A stretch of 64,000 nt of DNA from Bacteroidota bacterium (GCA_016845175.1 JAERTD010000077.1:95232-159231), one strand, 5' to 3'. Positions 51,605 to 60,728 are shown, counted from the first letter of the stretch. Translations and numbers: made by a program. The notes: generated by a model not told the origin, from the sequence alone.

Positions 51605-52885
51605 TTAATATTTTACAAATGGTTTTGTAAAACTTCTCTCCTGTCCTTCAAACAACAGATAGTACATTCCATTAGTCAGTTCAGAAACATCAAGACTCAG
51701 CAGACCATGGGATGTTTGCAAAGGATACCTTTTCATAAGAACCCCCTGCAGATTAATCAATGTAATTTGCTCAATAGAAGTTTCTTCTGAAAATTGCAGA
51801 TGTAAAACATTTTTGGCTGGGTTGGGATATACATTTAGCATTTCAGTCAATTTATCTTCTGATACAGCTTCTGTACTTCTATAATCCATGGCGATAGAAT
51901 TGGCATCAATTCCGCATTCGAAACTATCCTGCAATGATCCATCCATACCATATATGTAAGCCTGTCCACTACTTACATAGTCAGTTGTGGTGGTATAAAA
52001 TAAGCCATTGAGTGTATCCATGGCCAGACCAGAAAAACCAAAAGCAGGAGAAACAAACAAGGCTGAATCGCTGATACTCATATCTTCCAAATCAATAATT
52101 CCCAGTCCATTATTAATCCTGTTGTACAATTGACCATCATGGATTGCTACTGCCCTTCCCAGGTCAAGGTCATAAGTTGACACCTGGGTTTGGTTGTTGG
52201 AAGAATTCATTCTCACAATACTACCGGAGGAAGCCCCATAAGGTGTCGGACAAATGGCCATCAGATCGTATTCTTCACCTTCCAGCAGGTATATGTCATT
52301 GATATTAACTGCTGTTTCTCCAAGGTCGATTTCATCAATTAGTATCATGGCCTGTAAGTTAATTCTGGCAATCTTACCAACTGTTGATCCCCATGCACCA
52401 GGGATGGCCACATAGGCAGTTTGGTTTTTTACCACGCTAACTGCAGCATCTCCTGATAGACCATCAATGGTGGCCAGTAGTGTTAGATCTGCTGAAGAAT
52501 AAAGCTTTACAAAGCCCTCCAGTACAGGATACCAGAAGGATACGATCAGCTGATCCTCATATACCGTGATATGTCGGACACCGATGGCTTCCACGACAGC
52601 CAGACGTTGGTAGGTATTGATATCAAATAAGGCCAGGCTATCCTGAGCCGCGACATAGGCATAATGCCCGTCAATGACCAAATGCTGGACCGATTGGGTC
52701 ATCACACTTCCAAAATCCTGCAGCTGTAGTTCTGACGGATTATAGGTTGAGAGGGTAACAAAGTCGGAAGGATCATTAAAATTCCCACCTGATGCCATAA
52801 GTACCTGATTGGTGATAAATGACTGTGACCATGACAATTGCACACAAAACAAGCATGCAATAATTACAAAGTAATTTTTCTTCAT
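51605..52885 (-). CDS. T9SS-sorted beta-propeller protein, first gene of the B12 operon
   Basis: 426 residues with a signal peptide (YFVIIACLFCVQLSWSQ). The mature part is a DUF5074/YncE-like propeller (DGHYAYVAAQDSLALFDINT, ATIDGLSGDAAVSVVKNQTAY, then GLAMDTLNGLFYTTTTDY). It ends in a T9SS type A sorting domain (VYPNPAKNVLHLQF, then VSELTNGMYYLLFEGQ and KPFVKY). It has the same fold as the lipoprotein at 47513, but with T9SS export instead of lipidation. Both are candidates for BtuG-like B12 binding. Confidence 0.72.
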   Translation of the reverse strand: MKKNYFVIIACLFCVQLSWSQSFITNQVLMASGGNFNDPSDFVTLSTYNPSELQLQDFGSVMTQSVQHLVIDGHYAYVAAQDSLALFDINTYQRLAVVEAIGVRHITVYEDQLIVSFWYPVLEGFVKLYSSADLTLLATIDGLSGDAAVSVVKNQTAYVAIPGAWGSTVGKIARINLQAMILIDEIDLGETAVNINDIYLLEGEEYDLMAICPTPYGASSGSIVRMNSSNNQTQVSTYDLDLGRAVAIHDGQLYNRINNGLGIIDLEDMSISDSALFVSPAFGFSGLAMDTLNGLFYTTTTDYVSSGQAYIYGMDGSLQDSFECGIDANSIAMDYRSTEAVSEDKLTEMLNVYPNPAKNVLHLQFSEETSIEQITLINLQGVLMKRYPLQTSHGLLSLDVSELTNGMYYLLFEGQERSFTKPFVKY

Positions 52886-53006
52886 AAATGAAAGTTTAAG
52901 GGTTTAAATATTAATTACATCCCCAAGACTCACAGGAAAAAACAAATAGAGGTATGTTAAGAACAACACCAGCTTTTAACCCGAAAGCTTTGATATTTAC
53001 TGGCAT

Positions 53007-53183
53007 TGGCAGGTCTTCTGACTTACTCGCTTTTGAGGCCTTCCCATCCTTTTGTAAGGAAAGTGACCGTAGGTGGTATTCAAAAGCTTATTAAGAGCTT
53101 ACAGCAGCGGGAACTGTACAGGTTTCGCACCTGTTTCCCTATTAAGCCATTCATCCGGTCAGATGAAATTGGCACCATTGCTT
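53007..53183 (-). promoter_or_regulatory. Cobalamin (adenosylcobalamin-type) riboswitch
   Basis: Read on the minus strand, the region contains the hallmark segments in order. These are GGTGCC; a GGGAA block; CAGGTGCGAAACCTGTAC; the receptor core GTTCCCGCTGCTGTAA; GTCACTTTCC; GGGAAGGCC; and the closing AGTCAGAAGACCTGCC with the final GGCAGG box at 53008-53013. It sits about 120 bp upstream of the first gene of the four-gene operon and explains its B12 link. A promoter -7 element lies at 53188-53195. The expression platform (about 52890-53005) contains AGCTTT and AAAGCT arms that may form an alternative hairpin. Confidence 0.93.
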
Positions 53184-53187
53184 GGTG

Positions 53188-53195
53188 CAAAAGTA
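53188..53195 (-). promoter_or_regulatory. -7 promoter element of the B12 operon
   Basis: On the minus strand TACTTTTG matches TAnnTTTG, ending about five bases before the riboswitch begins, so the riboswitch would be the very 5' end of the transcript. Confidence 0.6.
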
Positions 53196-53379
53196 ATAAT
53201 ATTTCCCTAGTCGAATCCATCACGAAAAAAAATGGGATTATGCTACTGGCCATGTAAAGGAAATTGAAGCCTGATCCATTGATTCTAATGAACCCATGTC
53301 CAGCTAATTAAAAGATATGCTGTTGGCGTCATAAAATATTACTATTTTAGCGCCGCAAACCAGACCAAAATAATTATCG

Positions 53380-53601
53380 ATGAGAGCATTTAAAAAAATA
53401 GGCCTTGGAATATGTGTACTTTCCATTTTTTTAATTCTCAGTTCCTGCTCTTCAAACAAAGGGTTAAGTCATAATTACAACGAAAGAAGAAGTTATAGTT
53501 CTTCACTGAACCCGGTAAAACCAAAGGACGCTCCCATCAGAAAACAATATGTGATCAAGAATAAAAGGCGTTCCATCCTGGGACACAAAAAGCCTTTATA
53601 G
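53380..53601 (+). CDS. Small predicted lipoprotein
   Basis: 73 residues. A signal peptide ends in the lipobox LSSC. The mature part is short and basic (Arg/Lys-rich, for example KNKRRSILGHKKPL). No family is recognised. Confidence 0.55.
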   Translation: MRAFKKIGLGICVLSIFLILSSCSSNKGLSHNYNERRSYSSSLNPVKPKDAPIRKQYVIKNKRRSILGHKKPL

Positions 53602-53699
53602 CCTGCTTCAAATCTCTGGTTTTCATCAGGCACAACTTCTTAGCATTTCCCTATTCTGCGTAATTCCTTACTTTTAAAGGCAATTAATTTGACTTTACT

Positions 53700-54977
53700 A
53701 TGGAAACAGATTCAAAACGAAAAGCAATTAACCGGAAATCGTTGATCGCTGGTTTTTCAGGAAACATTTTAGAATGGTATGACTTTACCGTCTATGGTTT
53801 TTTTGCCACGGTAATAGGGAGTCAGTTTTTCCCTGACGAAGATAAAGTGGTGCAGCTCATTTCGGCCTTTGGTATTTTTGCTGCGGGTTATCTCATGCGA
53901 CCCATTGGAGGAATCATCTTTGGTCATATTGGTGACAATTATGGACGAAAAAAAGCCTTGCTCATTTCGGTAATGATGATGGCCATTCCTACCACCCTCA
54001 TTGGTTTTTTGCCCACTTACGACACTTTGGGATGGTATGCAGCACTCCTATTGGTCATTCTTCGTTTACTGCAGGGCCTGTCCGTCGGCGGCGAGTTTAC
54101 AGGTTCCATATCATTTCTGGTTGAGAAAGCACCTCAAAACCGGCGAGGCTTTTACGGCAGCTGGTCCACCTTTGGTGTCTTTGGAGGCATGTTGCTTGGA
54201 TCTGCCCTTGCCACTCTGGTCACCACAGTACTCACCCATGAAGAGGTGGTTTCTTATGGCTGGCGAATTCCTTTTATACTTGGCGCAGTGATTGGCATTA
54301 GTGGCTTTTATATGCGCCGGCATATGGGCTCTGAAACCCTGGAGAAGAAATCCACTCCTGAGGAAAAAACACCTTTAGTTACCTTCTGGAAGCAATATAA
54401 AATTCCTGCCTTGAAAATCATGCTCATCAGTTGGGCCTTTGGTGTATCAGTATATTTGATTTTCATTTTTCTTCCCAGTTATTTACACACTTTCCATCAG
54501 GTAGCGCTGGATGTGGCACTTTCAGCCCATACCATCACTCTGATTGTACTCATGCTACTGATTCCGGGTTTTGGGTTTTTGTCTGACAAGATTGGAAGAA
54601 AAACGGTCCTTGCCCTCGCTCTTGGAGGATTCATCATCTTTTCATATCCTCTGTTCAGCCTCATGTTTCAATCCACATTTGAGGCAATTTTAGCTGCCAT
54701 GATTGTGTTCGCCATTTTTGAAGCGCTCTTCCAGGCTGGAATGCCAGCCCTGATGACTGAAATGTTCCCAACCAGAATACGATACACCGGTTTATCAGTA
54801 AGCTATAATATCTCACTGGCCATATTTGGCGGAACCACTCCACTTCTGTGTACCTGGCTGGTCCATATGAGCGGTGGTAACTTGTGGATGCCTGCCTATT
54901 ATCTCATCCTTTCTGCTGTGGTGGCCCTGTTGGTTGTCTTCAGCTTAAAAGAAACCTCAAATAAACCACTCCCATAA
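53700..54977 (+). CDS. MFS transporter of the metabolite:proton symporter (ProP-like) family
   Basis: 425 residues, twelve membrane segments. The MHS-family start GNILEWYDFTVYGFFATVIG, the loop motif MRPIGGIIFGHIGDNYGRKKAL and the matching second-half motif GFLSDKIGRKTVL are all clear. Substrates in the family are proline, betaine, alpha-ketoglutarate or other carboxylates; which one here is unknown. P5C dehydrogenase nearby could hint at proline, but the genes are convergent and the link is weak. Confidence 0.88.
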   Translation: METDSKRKAINRKSLIAGFSGNILEWYDFTVYGFFATVIGSQFFPDEDKVVQLISAFGIFAAGYLMRPIGGIIFGHIGDNYGRKKALLISVMMMAIPTTLIGFLPTYDTLGWYAALLLVILRLLQGLSVGGEFTGSISFLVEKAPQNRRGFYGSWSTFGVFGGMLLGSALATLVTTVLTHEEVVSYGWRIPFILGAVIGISGFYMRRHMGSETLEKKSTPEEKTPLVTFWKQYKIPALKIMLISWAFGVSVYLIFIFLPSYLHTFHQVALDVALSAHTITLIVLMLLIPGFGFLSDKIGRKTVLALALGGFIIFSYPLFSLMFQSTFEAILAAMIVFAIFEALFQAGMPALMTEMFPTRIRYTGLSVSYNISLAIFGGTTPLLCTWLVHMSGGNLWMPAYYLILSAVVALLVVFSLKETSNKPLP

Positions 54978-54981
54978 AAAA

Positions 54982-55015
54982 AAAGAGCCACACCAAATGG
55001 GCATGACTCTTTGCA
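54982..55015. terminator. Hairpin terminator downstream of the MFS gene
   Basis: AAAGAG and CTCTTT arms enclose an imperfect inner stem (CC...GG), preceded by a run of A on the top strand and placed between converging genes. Bidirectional function is likely. Confidence 0.6.
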
Positions 55016-55033
55016 ATTGTAACGTATGACAAT

Positions 55034-55357
55034 TTATTGAATAACCTCATTGATTTGAACCTGAGGCTGGGTATTGGTATAATTAGGAATATCGCTCATT
55101 ATTTGTTCCGCATTGGGCCCAAATGACTGTTGAAAGGCATCCAGCGTATCAAAGAACAAATGGCCAATGGCAATATATGGTGCTTGAGAACCAGGTTCAG
55201 CACCTCCCATGCCTTTATCAACAGATGAAAATTTGAGTGCGTCACCCAACAACTTTTTCACCAATGGTAAATGAGTATTACAGTAATAGTTCATATCAAA
55301 TGTGTTTCCTTCACCATTGGGGTATAGTACACTTACCTTTATCATTCCTTTAGTCAT
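55034..55357 (-). CDS. EthD-family protein
   Basis: 107 residues with a small ferredoxin-like alpha/beta dimer fold of the EthD type. The motif MIKVSVLYPNGEGNTFDMNYY begins the first strand and helix, and the helix CNTHLPLVKKLLGDALK carries the conserved His. The family occurs in degradation pathways but the reaction is unknown. The start could be at 55345 (four residues later). Confidence 0.72.
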   Translation of the reverse strand: MTKGMIKVSVLYPNGEGNTFDMNYYCNTHLPLVKKLLGDALKFSSVDKGMGGAEPGSQAPYIAIGHLFFDTLDAFQQSFGPNAEQIMSDIPNYTNTQPQVQINEVIQ

Positions 55358-55426
55358 AAGCTTAGTTTATAAGATTGGTTAGTAATTATTGATATTCAGA
55401 CCTTTTTTCATGAGCCGGATTTGGGA

Positions 55427-57055
55427 TTATTCACCCATATGAGGATATTCAAAGGAGGTTGGTGGAATAAAGGTTTCCTTAATAGTCCTTGGATTAATCC
55501 ATCTCAACAGATTGAGGTTACCACCAGCCTTATCATTGGTTCCTGAACCTCTCGATCCACCAAATGGCTGGAGACCAACCATGGCACCAGAAGGTTTGTC
55601 ATTGATGTAAAAATTACCTGCTGCATAACGGAGTGTCTTACACGCCTGTGTCATGGCATATTTGTCATTGGAAAATATAGAGCCGGTAAGCGCATAGGGA
55701 GAAGTCTGATCACAAAGATCAAGTGTCTTCTGATAATCTTCATCTTCATAAACATAAATGGTCATCACAGGACCAAAGATCTCCTCTTGCATGGTGGTGA
55801 ACTTTGGATTAGTGGTATGGATGATGGTAGGCTGAACAAAATAACCTATTGATTTGTCACCTGTACCGCCTGTGAGAATTTCACATTCGTCTGACTCCTT
55901 GGCAAGATTGATATAACCTATGATATTGTCAAAGGAACTCTCATCAATCACAGCATTCATAAAGTGAGATAAATCAGCCACATCGCCAACAGTAATTCTT
56001 GAAACCTGTTCCACCACATGCCCTTTTATTTCTTCCCAAAGTGATCTTGGAATATAGGACCGTGAAGCTGCTGAACATTTCTGCCCCTGATACTCAAATG
56101 CTCCTCGAACGATTGAAGTGGCCACTTGCAATGGATCAGAAGACTTGTGAACAAAAATAAAGTCTTTACCTCCTGTTTCACCTACCAGTTTAGGGTAAGA
56201 TACATACTTTGTCAGATTCTTGGCCACACCTTGCCACAGGGTATTAAATGTGGCATTGGAACCTGTAAAATGAATTCCTGCAAGATCTTTGTGGTTCAAT
56301 ACAGTCTCACCAATCATGGCTCCCGAACCAGGTACAAAATTGATAACCCCTGGAGGGAGTCCGGCTTCTTCAAATATCTTCATCAAGTAGTAGCTCGTTA
56401 GTAGTGAAGTAGTTGCCGGCTTCCAAACAGTGGTATTTCCCATCAATGCCACAGCCATATTCAGATTGGATGCAATGGCAGTAAAATTAAAGGGTGAAAC
56501 AGTAAAAATGAATCCTTCCAGAGCACGGTATTCCAATCGGTTGAACTGACCAAATTCTGATTTTGGTTGTTCATTGTAAATCTGGGAGGCGTAGTACACA
56601 TTGTATCTTAAAAAGTCGATGGTTTCACAGGCCGCATCAATTTCAGCCTGATAAACACTCTTGTCCTGGTTCAGCATGGTACCTGCGACAATGAGGTTTC
56701 TGTATTTCTTAGAAATCAATTCAGCAGCACGTAGTGTGATGGATGAGCGTTCCAGCCATGGCAGGTTTTCCCATTTCTCCTTGGCTTCAAGAGCGGCTTC
56801 GATGGCCATCTGGACTTCCTTCTCACCGGCCTTGTGATAGGTGGCCAGCGCTTTGGAATGGTTATGTGGCATCACCACTTTTCCAGTATTCCCAGTACGT
56901 ATCTCTTTACCGCCAATGATCAGAGGAATTTCAATTTCTTCGTTGCTTATGCGGTCAACTTCCGCCATGACTTCTGCACGCTCAGGGCTTCCTGGGGCAT
57001 AATCCTTTATAGGTTCGTTGTGCGGGTCATCAAATAAAAATATTGCATTATTCAT
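55427..57055 (-). CDS. pruA: L-glutamate gamma-semialdehyde (P5C) dehydrogenase
   Basis: 542 residues, a normal P5CDH length. It oxidises glutamate semialdehyde to glutamate with NAD in proline catabolism. The catalytic Cys is in YQGQKCSAASRSY and the general-base Glu in VGETGGKDF. The nucleotide fold starts at FNFTAIASNLNMAVALMGN. No proline dehydrogenase is adjacent. The -7 element lies at 57111-57118. Confidence 0.94.
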   Translation of the reverse strand: MNNAIFLFDDPHNEPIKDYAPGSPERAEVMAEVDRISNEEIEIPLIIGGKEIRTGNTGKVVMPHNHSKALATYHKAGEKEVQMAIEAALEAKEKWENLPWLERSSITLRAAELISKKYRNLIVAGTMLNQDKSVYQAEIDAACETIDFLRYNVYYASQIYNEQPKSEFGQFNRLEYRALEGFIFTVSPFNFTAIASNLNMAVALMGNTTVWKPATTSLLTSYYLMKIFEEAGLPPGVINFVPGSGAMIGETVLNHKDLAGIHFTGSNATFNTLWQGVAKNLTKYVSYPKLVGETGGKDFIFVHKSSDPLQVATSIVRGAFEYQGQKCSAASRSYIPRSLWEEIKGHVVEQVSRITVGDVADLSHFMNAVIDESSFDNIIGYINLAKESDECEILTGGTGDKSIGYFVQPTIIHTTNPKFTTMQEEIFGPVMTIYVYEDEDYQKTLDLCDQTSPYALTGSIFSNDKYAMTQACKTLRYAAGNFYINDKPSGAMVGLQPFGGSRGSGTNDKAGGNLNLLRWINPRTIKETFIPPTSFEYPHMGE

Positions 57056-57429
57056 GTTTTCAGCTATTTGTAGGTTATTGTTTCAGATTAATTACCTGAT
57101 ATAGTGGGCGCAAAAATAGTCTATTTTTATTTAGTCTTATTTAATTTAAGCAATATTTTTCTTAATTTTCTCTTAAAAACACTTAAGAATGTTCCCTTGT
57201 ATTCAGGAAGCTCATTTTCAGGAGTCAGGAGGGATCAAATTAGCGCAGCCCCGATGAGATTTCAAGGATTGATGCAAGAATCATTAATTGGAAAAAACTG
57301 AGTGCAACACACAGCATATTTACACCCATGGTCACAAGAGTGCTCATAAGCAAGAAGCCTTCAGGCTGTCATAATGTATGGGTTTAGAAAAAATCAGGAG
57401 TTAAAAATAGGGTTGTTGGGGATATCAAC
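57056..57429. other. Gene-free 374-bp region between thiS-like and pruA
   Basis: Apart from the pruA promoter I see no gene or clear regulatory structure here. The stretch is A+T rich with short palindromes but no clear terminator. Confidence 0.4.
57111..57118 (-). promoter_or_regulatory. -7 promoter element of pruA
   Basis: On the minus strand TATTTTTG matches TAnnTTTG, 55 nt before the start codon. Confidence 0.5.
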
Positions 57430-57633
57430 CTATCCTCCACTGATCATATGAATAACCTCTAACCGGTCGCCGGTTTTAACCATCGTATCTTCATACTGGC
57501 CTTTTTTAACCAGTTGTCCGTTTAGTTTAATGACCATCATACGGAAGGTGAAGTTTTTCAGTTTCAGTATTTCACGAATGCTTAAAGCTTCGCTGTCAAA
57601 AGATTCCTTACGGTTATTTAGTGTGATATCCAT
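57430..57633 (-). CDS. ThiS/MoaD-like sulfur carrier protein
   Basis: 67 residues with the beta-grasp pattern and a C-terminal Gly-Gly (HMISGG), the site that is adenylated and thiocarboxylated. The middle resembles ThiS more than MoaD (KLNGQLVKKGQYEDTMVKTGD). It lies 18 bp after a ThiF/MoeB-like activator gene. No other thiamine gene is near. Instead the pair is divergent from an aldehyde ferredoxin oxidoreductase gene, so it may feed sulfur to a molybdopterin or tungstopterin cofactor. That alternative is inference. Confidence 0.82.
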   Translation of the reverse strand: MDITLNNRKESFDSEALSIREILKLKNFTFRMMVIKLNGQLVKKGQYEDTMVKTGDRLEVIHMISGG

Positions 57634-57651
57634 AACTTTTATCTGGCCAGT

Positions 57652-58236
57652 TTATTTCATATTCATCAGCAGGTCCAGCACTGTATTGGCTTGCATATTC
57701 GCCACCATACCTACCCGCGGTGCCAGTGGCGGCCATTCATCGCGAACCTCGCTTTCTTCATCGCCACAAATGTATAGCGTATCGGATTGTCTGAGCCGTA
57801 TGGCATTGCTATGCCCCCATCCGGCCATACCAAGACCTACTACCAGAGGTTTATCTGGTAGATTAAGCAACATATCTTCCACCAGCATTTGTTTCATATC
57901 AGCCCTGTCGAAGGCTTCAACTACCACATTGCAGGCAGAGAAAAGGTTTTCAGCGTCTCCGGGCCCTATTTTTTGTTTATGGGTTTGCACATCAACCTTA
58001 GGATTGATCAGGCCGATATTATTAGCCAGTGCGTCTACTTTGAATTGTCCGATTTGATTTTGAAAATAGTACTGCCGGTTCAGATTACTTGCTTCTACCC
58101 TATCGAAATCGATGAGAATCAGTTTTCCGATCCCAATACGGGCCAGGGCCACCGCACAATTTGACCCCAAACCACCACAGCCGGCTATACCTACTGTTTT
58201 GTGAGATAAGTGCTCTTGGATAGAAACAACATTCAT
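57652..58236 (-). CDS. ThiF/MoeB-like adenylyltransferase
   Basis: 194 residues, the short form of the family. It activates the C-terminal Gly-Gly of a ThiS or MoaD-type carrier with ATP. It has the nucleotide loop GIAGCGGLGSNCAVALAR (residues about 16-33), DFDRVEASNLNRQY and EAFDRADMKQ. The zinc-binding tail and rhodanese domain of larger forms are missing. It starts the operon with the carrier gene, and both face away from the AOR gene. Confidence 0.86.
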   Translation of the reverse strand: MNVVSIQEHLSHKTVGIAGCGGLGSNCAVALARIGIGKLILIDFDRVEASNLNRQYYFQNQIGQFKVDALANNIGLINPKVDVQTHKQKIGPGDAENLFSACNVVVEAFDRADMKQMLVEDMLLNLPDKPLVVGLGMAGWGHSNAIRLRQSDTLYICGDEESEVRDEWPPLAPRVGMVANMQANTVLDLLMNMK

Positions 58237-58319
58237 AAGGCTAAATTAGGGTCATAATTCATTTAAAAACCAAACCAATTCATGTGGAATGAATACAAAT
58301 TAGACCTAATTTATCACTT

Positions 58320-58333
58320 TGACCAAATGGTCA
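58320..58333. promoter_or_regulatory. Palindrome TGACCA-aa-TGGTCA, candidate operator
   Basis: A perfect 6-bp inverted repeat with a 2-bp spacer in the divergent thiF-like/AOR region. It lies well upstream of the AOR promoter and nearer to the thiF-like gene. The cognate regulator is unknown; the ModE-like protein at 61209 is one candidate. Confidence 0.4.
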
Positions 58334-58488
58334 TTTGTAGCTAATTGCGCAAAGATGTATTCGTATCTTCCTGAGACAAAACTATAAATAAACTTTGTTA
58401 TATAAAATTCATATGCAGTCAGGCGATATGTTTTCGTTTGCATAACTGATTATTAGTGCTTTTAAAGCTTTTTCATTTGCAAATGTTG

Positions 58489-58496
58489 TATTTTTG
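58489..58496 (+). promoter_or_regulatory. -7 promoter element of the AOR gene
   Basis: TATTTTTG matches TAnnTTTG. It lies downstream of an in-frame upstream start candidate (58456), which favours the ATG at 58543. Confidence 0.6.
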
Positions 58497-58542
58497 CCTA
58501 TCCCTTTCGGGAAGAAAAATTGGAACGGTAAAATTGATAGAT

Positions 58543-60702
58543 ATGACTATTGAAGAAATTAAAAAGCAGCACAAACTGGTAGCTGAGTGGAAGTATAATG
58601 TAACTCCACTTGACAAAGGTTATTCTGACAAGACTTTGTATGTTAATGTTTCTGACAATAACATCATGGAAAAAGATGTGCCAGCCCTGATGAAAGAGAA
58701 ATTTATCGGCGGTAAAGGTTATGGATTGAAATATCTTTGGGATGCCACCAAACCTGATACAAAATGGGATGATCCGGAGAACGAAATCGTTATCTCAGGA
58801 GGTCCTATCTGCGGTATCACCCAATATTCAGGTACTGGAAAATCGTTGGTAGTGAGTATTTCTCCTCAAACCAACTCCGTAATGGATAGTAATGTGGGTG
58901 GCTATTTCGGACCTTTTTTGAAATTCTCAGGTTTTGATGCCATAGAATTGCAAGGAAAATCCGACAAGGAAATCATCATCGTAATTAACGGCGTTGAAGG
59001 AACAGTAGAAATTCTGGAAGCTCCTGCTGAAGCCATTGACAGTCATGTATTGGCAGAGCAGCTCACAGAAATGTATGCTGATAATGAAAAGGACAGGAAA
59101 AATGTGGCTGTTGTATCCGCAGGTAAAGCTGCTGATAATTCACTCATCGGTATGTTAAACTTCAGCTTTTTTGATTCTAAAAGAAAAGTGGTAAGGCTCA
59201 AACAAGCTGGTCGTGGTGGTATTGGAACGGTATTCAGAGATAAGAGAATCAAAGCTCTGGTTTGTAAAGTTCCTGGTGTAAAAGGAAACTTCAACAATGT
59301 GGTTGACCTTAAAGCGATCATGGAAAGGGGTAAAAGATTCAACCGTGAAATGCGCGAGCTTGATGATGACCAATGCGAAATGAAGACCAAAGGAACTGCT
59401 CACCTGGTGGAGATCATGGATGACTATGATTTGCTCCCTACCAATAACTACAAGTTTGGTAGCCATCCTGACACAAAAAATATCGATTCGGAAGAATGGA
59501 AACGACGCTTTACTCAGGGCATCCCTGATGGTTGCTGGATTGGATGTAATATGTCATGTGCCAAGGGTATTGATAATTATGAAATCCGTACAGGTCCTTA
59601 TGCAGGTCAAAAAGTAATTGTTGACGGCCCGGAATATGAAAATGCCGGTGGTTTGGGTTCCAATTGCGGAATCTTTAATCCTGATTATATTATAGAAGCC
59701 AACTTCTACTGTGATACCTACGGCATTTGTACAATCTCATGGGGAACCTTGATGGCTTTCGCCATGGAATGCTATGAAAATGGTATTCTCAACGAAGCGC
59801 GCACTGGTGGATTGAAATTAAACTTCGGCAATGCAGATTCAGCAATGGAAGCCATGCATCAGTTGGCCAGAGGAGAAGGATTTGGACTTATGGCCGGTAT
59901 GGGTGTAAGAAAAATGAAAGAGCTTTTCATCGAAAAAGGTTGGGGAGATGCAGACTTCTTGAATGACATCGCCATGGAAAACAAAGGGCTCGAATATTCA
60001 GAATATATTTCCAAAGAATCTCTTGCCCAGCAGGGTGGTTTTGCCATGACCAACAAAGGGCCTCAACATGATGAAGCCTGGTTGATTTTTATGGATATGG
60101 TCAACAATCAGATTCCTACATTCGAAGACAAAGCCGAAGCACTTCATTACTTCCCCATGTTTAGAACATGGTTTGGTTTGATGGGATTGTGTAAGCTTCC
60201 ATGGAATGATGTGGAACCAGAAACCAATGCCGAGACTGATGAACCAGCTAAAGTACCTGAGCACGTAGATAACTATGTGACCATTTACAATGCGGTTACC
60301 GGTCAGAATATCGATAAGCATGAAATGATTCGCCAGTCGGAAAGGGTATACAATTATCAGCGCATCTTCAATTTAAGAAGAGGTTATGGTGTAAGAAAAT
60401 ATGACGCACAGCCATACAGAGCCGCTGGCCCTGTGACCTTAGAAGAATACGAATCAAGAGCTGAACGCTACGACAAACAGATGAAAGAAATCATCGGTAT
60501 TGATCCTGAAGGCAAAAGCACTGAAGAAAAACGTGATATTGTAAGAAAATACCGCGAAGAGCAATACGAGAAACTATTGGATGCTGTTTACCTCAGAAGG
60601 GGTTGGACTAAGAATGGCGTACCCAAGATCTCACATTTGAAGGACCTTGGAATGGACCTTCCTGAATTAGTAGAAATGGTAGGTCCTCACCAGGAAAACT
60701 AG
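58543..60702 (+). CDS. Aldehyde:ferredoxin oxidoreductase (tungsten-dependent AOR family)
   Basis: About 719 residues, longer than classic archaeal AOR (about 600). The N-terminal domain shows GGKGYGLKYLWD, SGGPICGITQYSGTGKS and VGGYFGPFLKFSGFDAI. The iron-sulfur cysteines are in GCWIGCNMSCAKG (CxxxCxxxC, near residues 330-345) with a fourth at GLCKLPW near 550. The AOR family oxidises aldehydes to acids using a tungsto-bispterin and a [4Fe-4S] cluster, passing electrons to ferredoxin. The metal (W versus Mo) and the true substrate are not visible. A perfect terminator follows the gene. The electron partner is not adjacent. Confidence 0.9.
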   Translation: MTIEEIKKQHKLVAEWKYNVTPLDKGYSDKTLYVNVSDNNIMEKDVPALMKEKFIGGKGYGLKYLWDATKPDTKWDDPENEIVISGGPICGITQYSGTGKSLVVSISPQTNSVMDSNVGGYFGPFLKFSGFDAIELQGKSDKEIIIVINGVEGTVEILEAPAEAIDSHVLAEQLTEMYADNEKDRKNVAVVSAGKAADNSLIGMLNFSFFDSKRKVVRLKQAGRGGIGTVFRDKRIKALVCKVPGVKGNFNNVVDLKAIMERGKRFNREMRELDDDQCEMKTKGTAHLVEIMDDYDLLPTNNYKFGSHPDTKNIDSEEWKRRFTQGIPDGCWIGCNMSCAKGIDNYEIRTGPYAGQKVIVDGPEYENAGGLGSNCGIFNPDYIIEANFYCDTYGICTISWGTLMAFAMECYENGILNEARTGGLKLNFGNADSAMEAMHQLARGEGFGLMAGMGVRKMKELFIEKGWGDADFLNDIAMENKGLEYSEYISKESLAQQGGFAMTNKGPQHDEAWLIFMDMVNNQIPTFEDKAEALHYFPMFRTWFGLMGLCKLPWNDVEPETNAETDEPAKVPEHVDNYVTIYNAVTGQNIDKHEMIRQSERVYNYQRIFNLRRGYGVRKYDAQPYRAAGPVTLEEYESRAERYDKQMKEIIGIDPEGKSTEEKRDIVRKYREEQYEKLLDAVYLRRGWTKNGVPKISHLKDLGMDLPELVEMVGPHQEN

Positions 60703-60728
60703 GATTTTCAAACTGGATTGACCTTATA

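Larger units (their letters stand above)
58237..58542. promoter_or_regulatory. Divergent control region between thiF-like and AOR genes
   Basis: A 306-bp space with two inverted repeats, AAATTA-gacc-TAATTT (58297-58312) and TGACCA-aa-TGGTCA (58320-58333), between the two start points. The second is a typical operator-like palindrome. The AOR -7 element is at 58489-58496. Confidence 0.5.

Noticed and set aside
57104..57301. A 65-codon open frame between pruA and the thiS-like gene
   Set aside because: No domain and poor composition; it also overlaps the pruA promoter.
57430..58236. Thiamine biosynthesis operon
   Set aside because: Only ThiS-like and ThiF-like genes are present, with no thiC, thiE, thiG or thiH and no TPP riboswitch. 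A molybdopterin role fits the neighbour better, though thiamine is not excluded.
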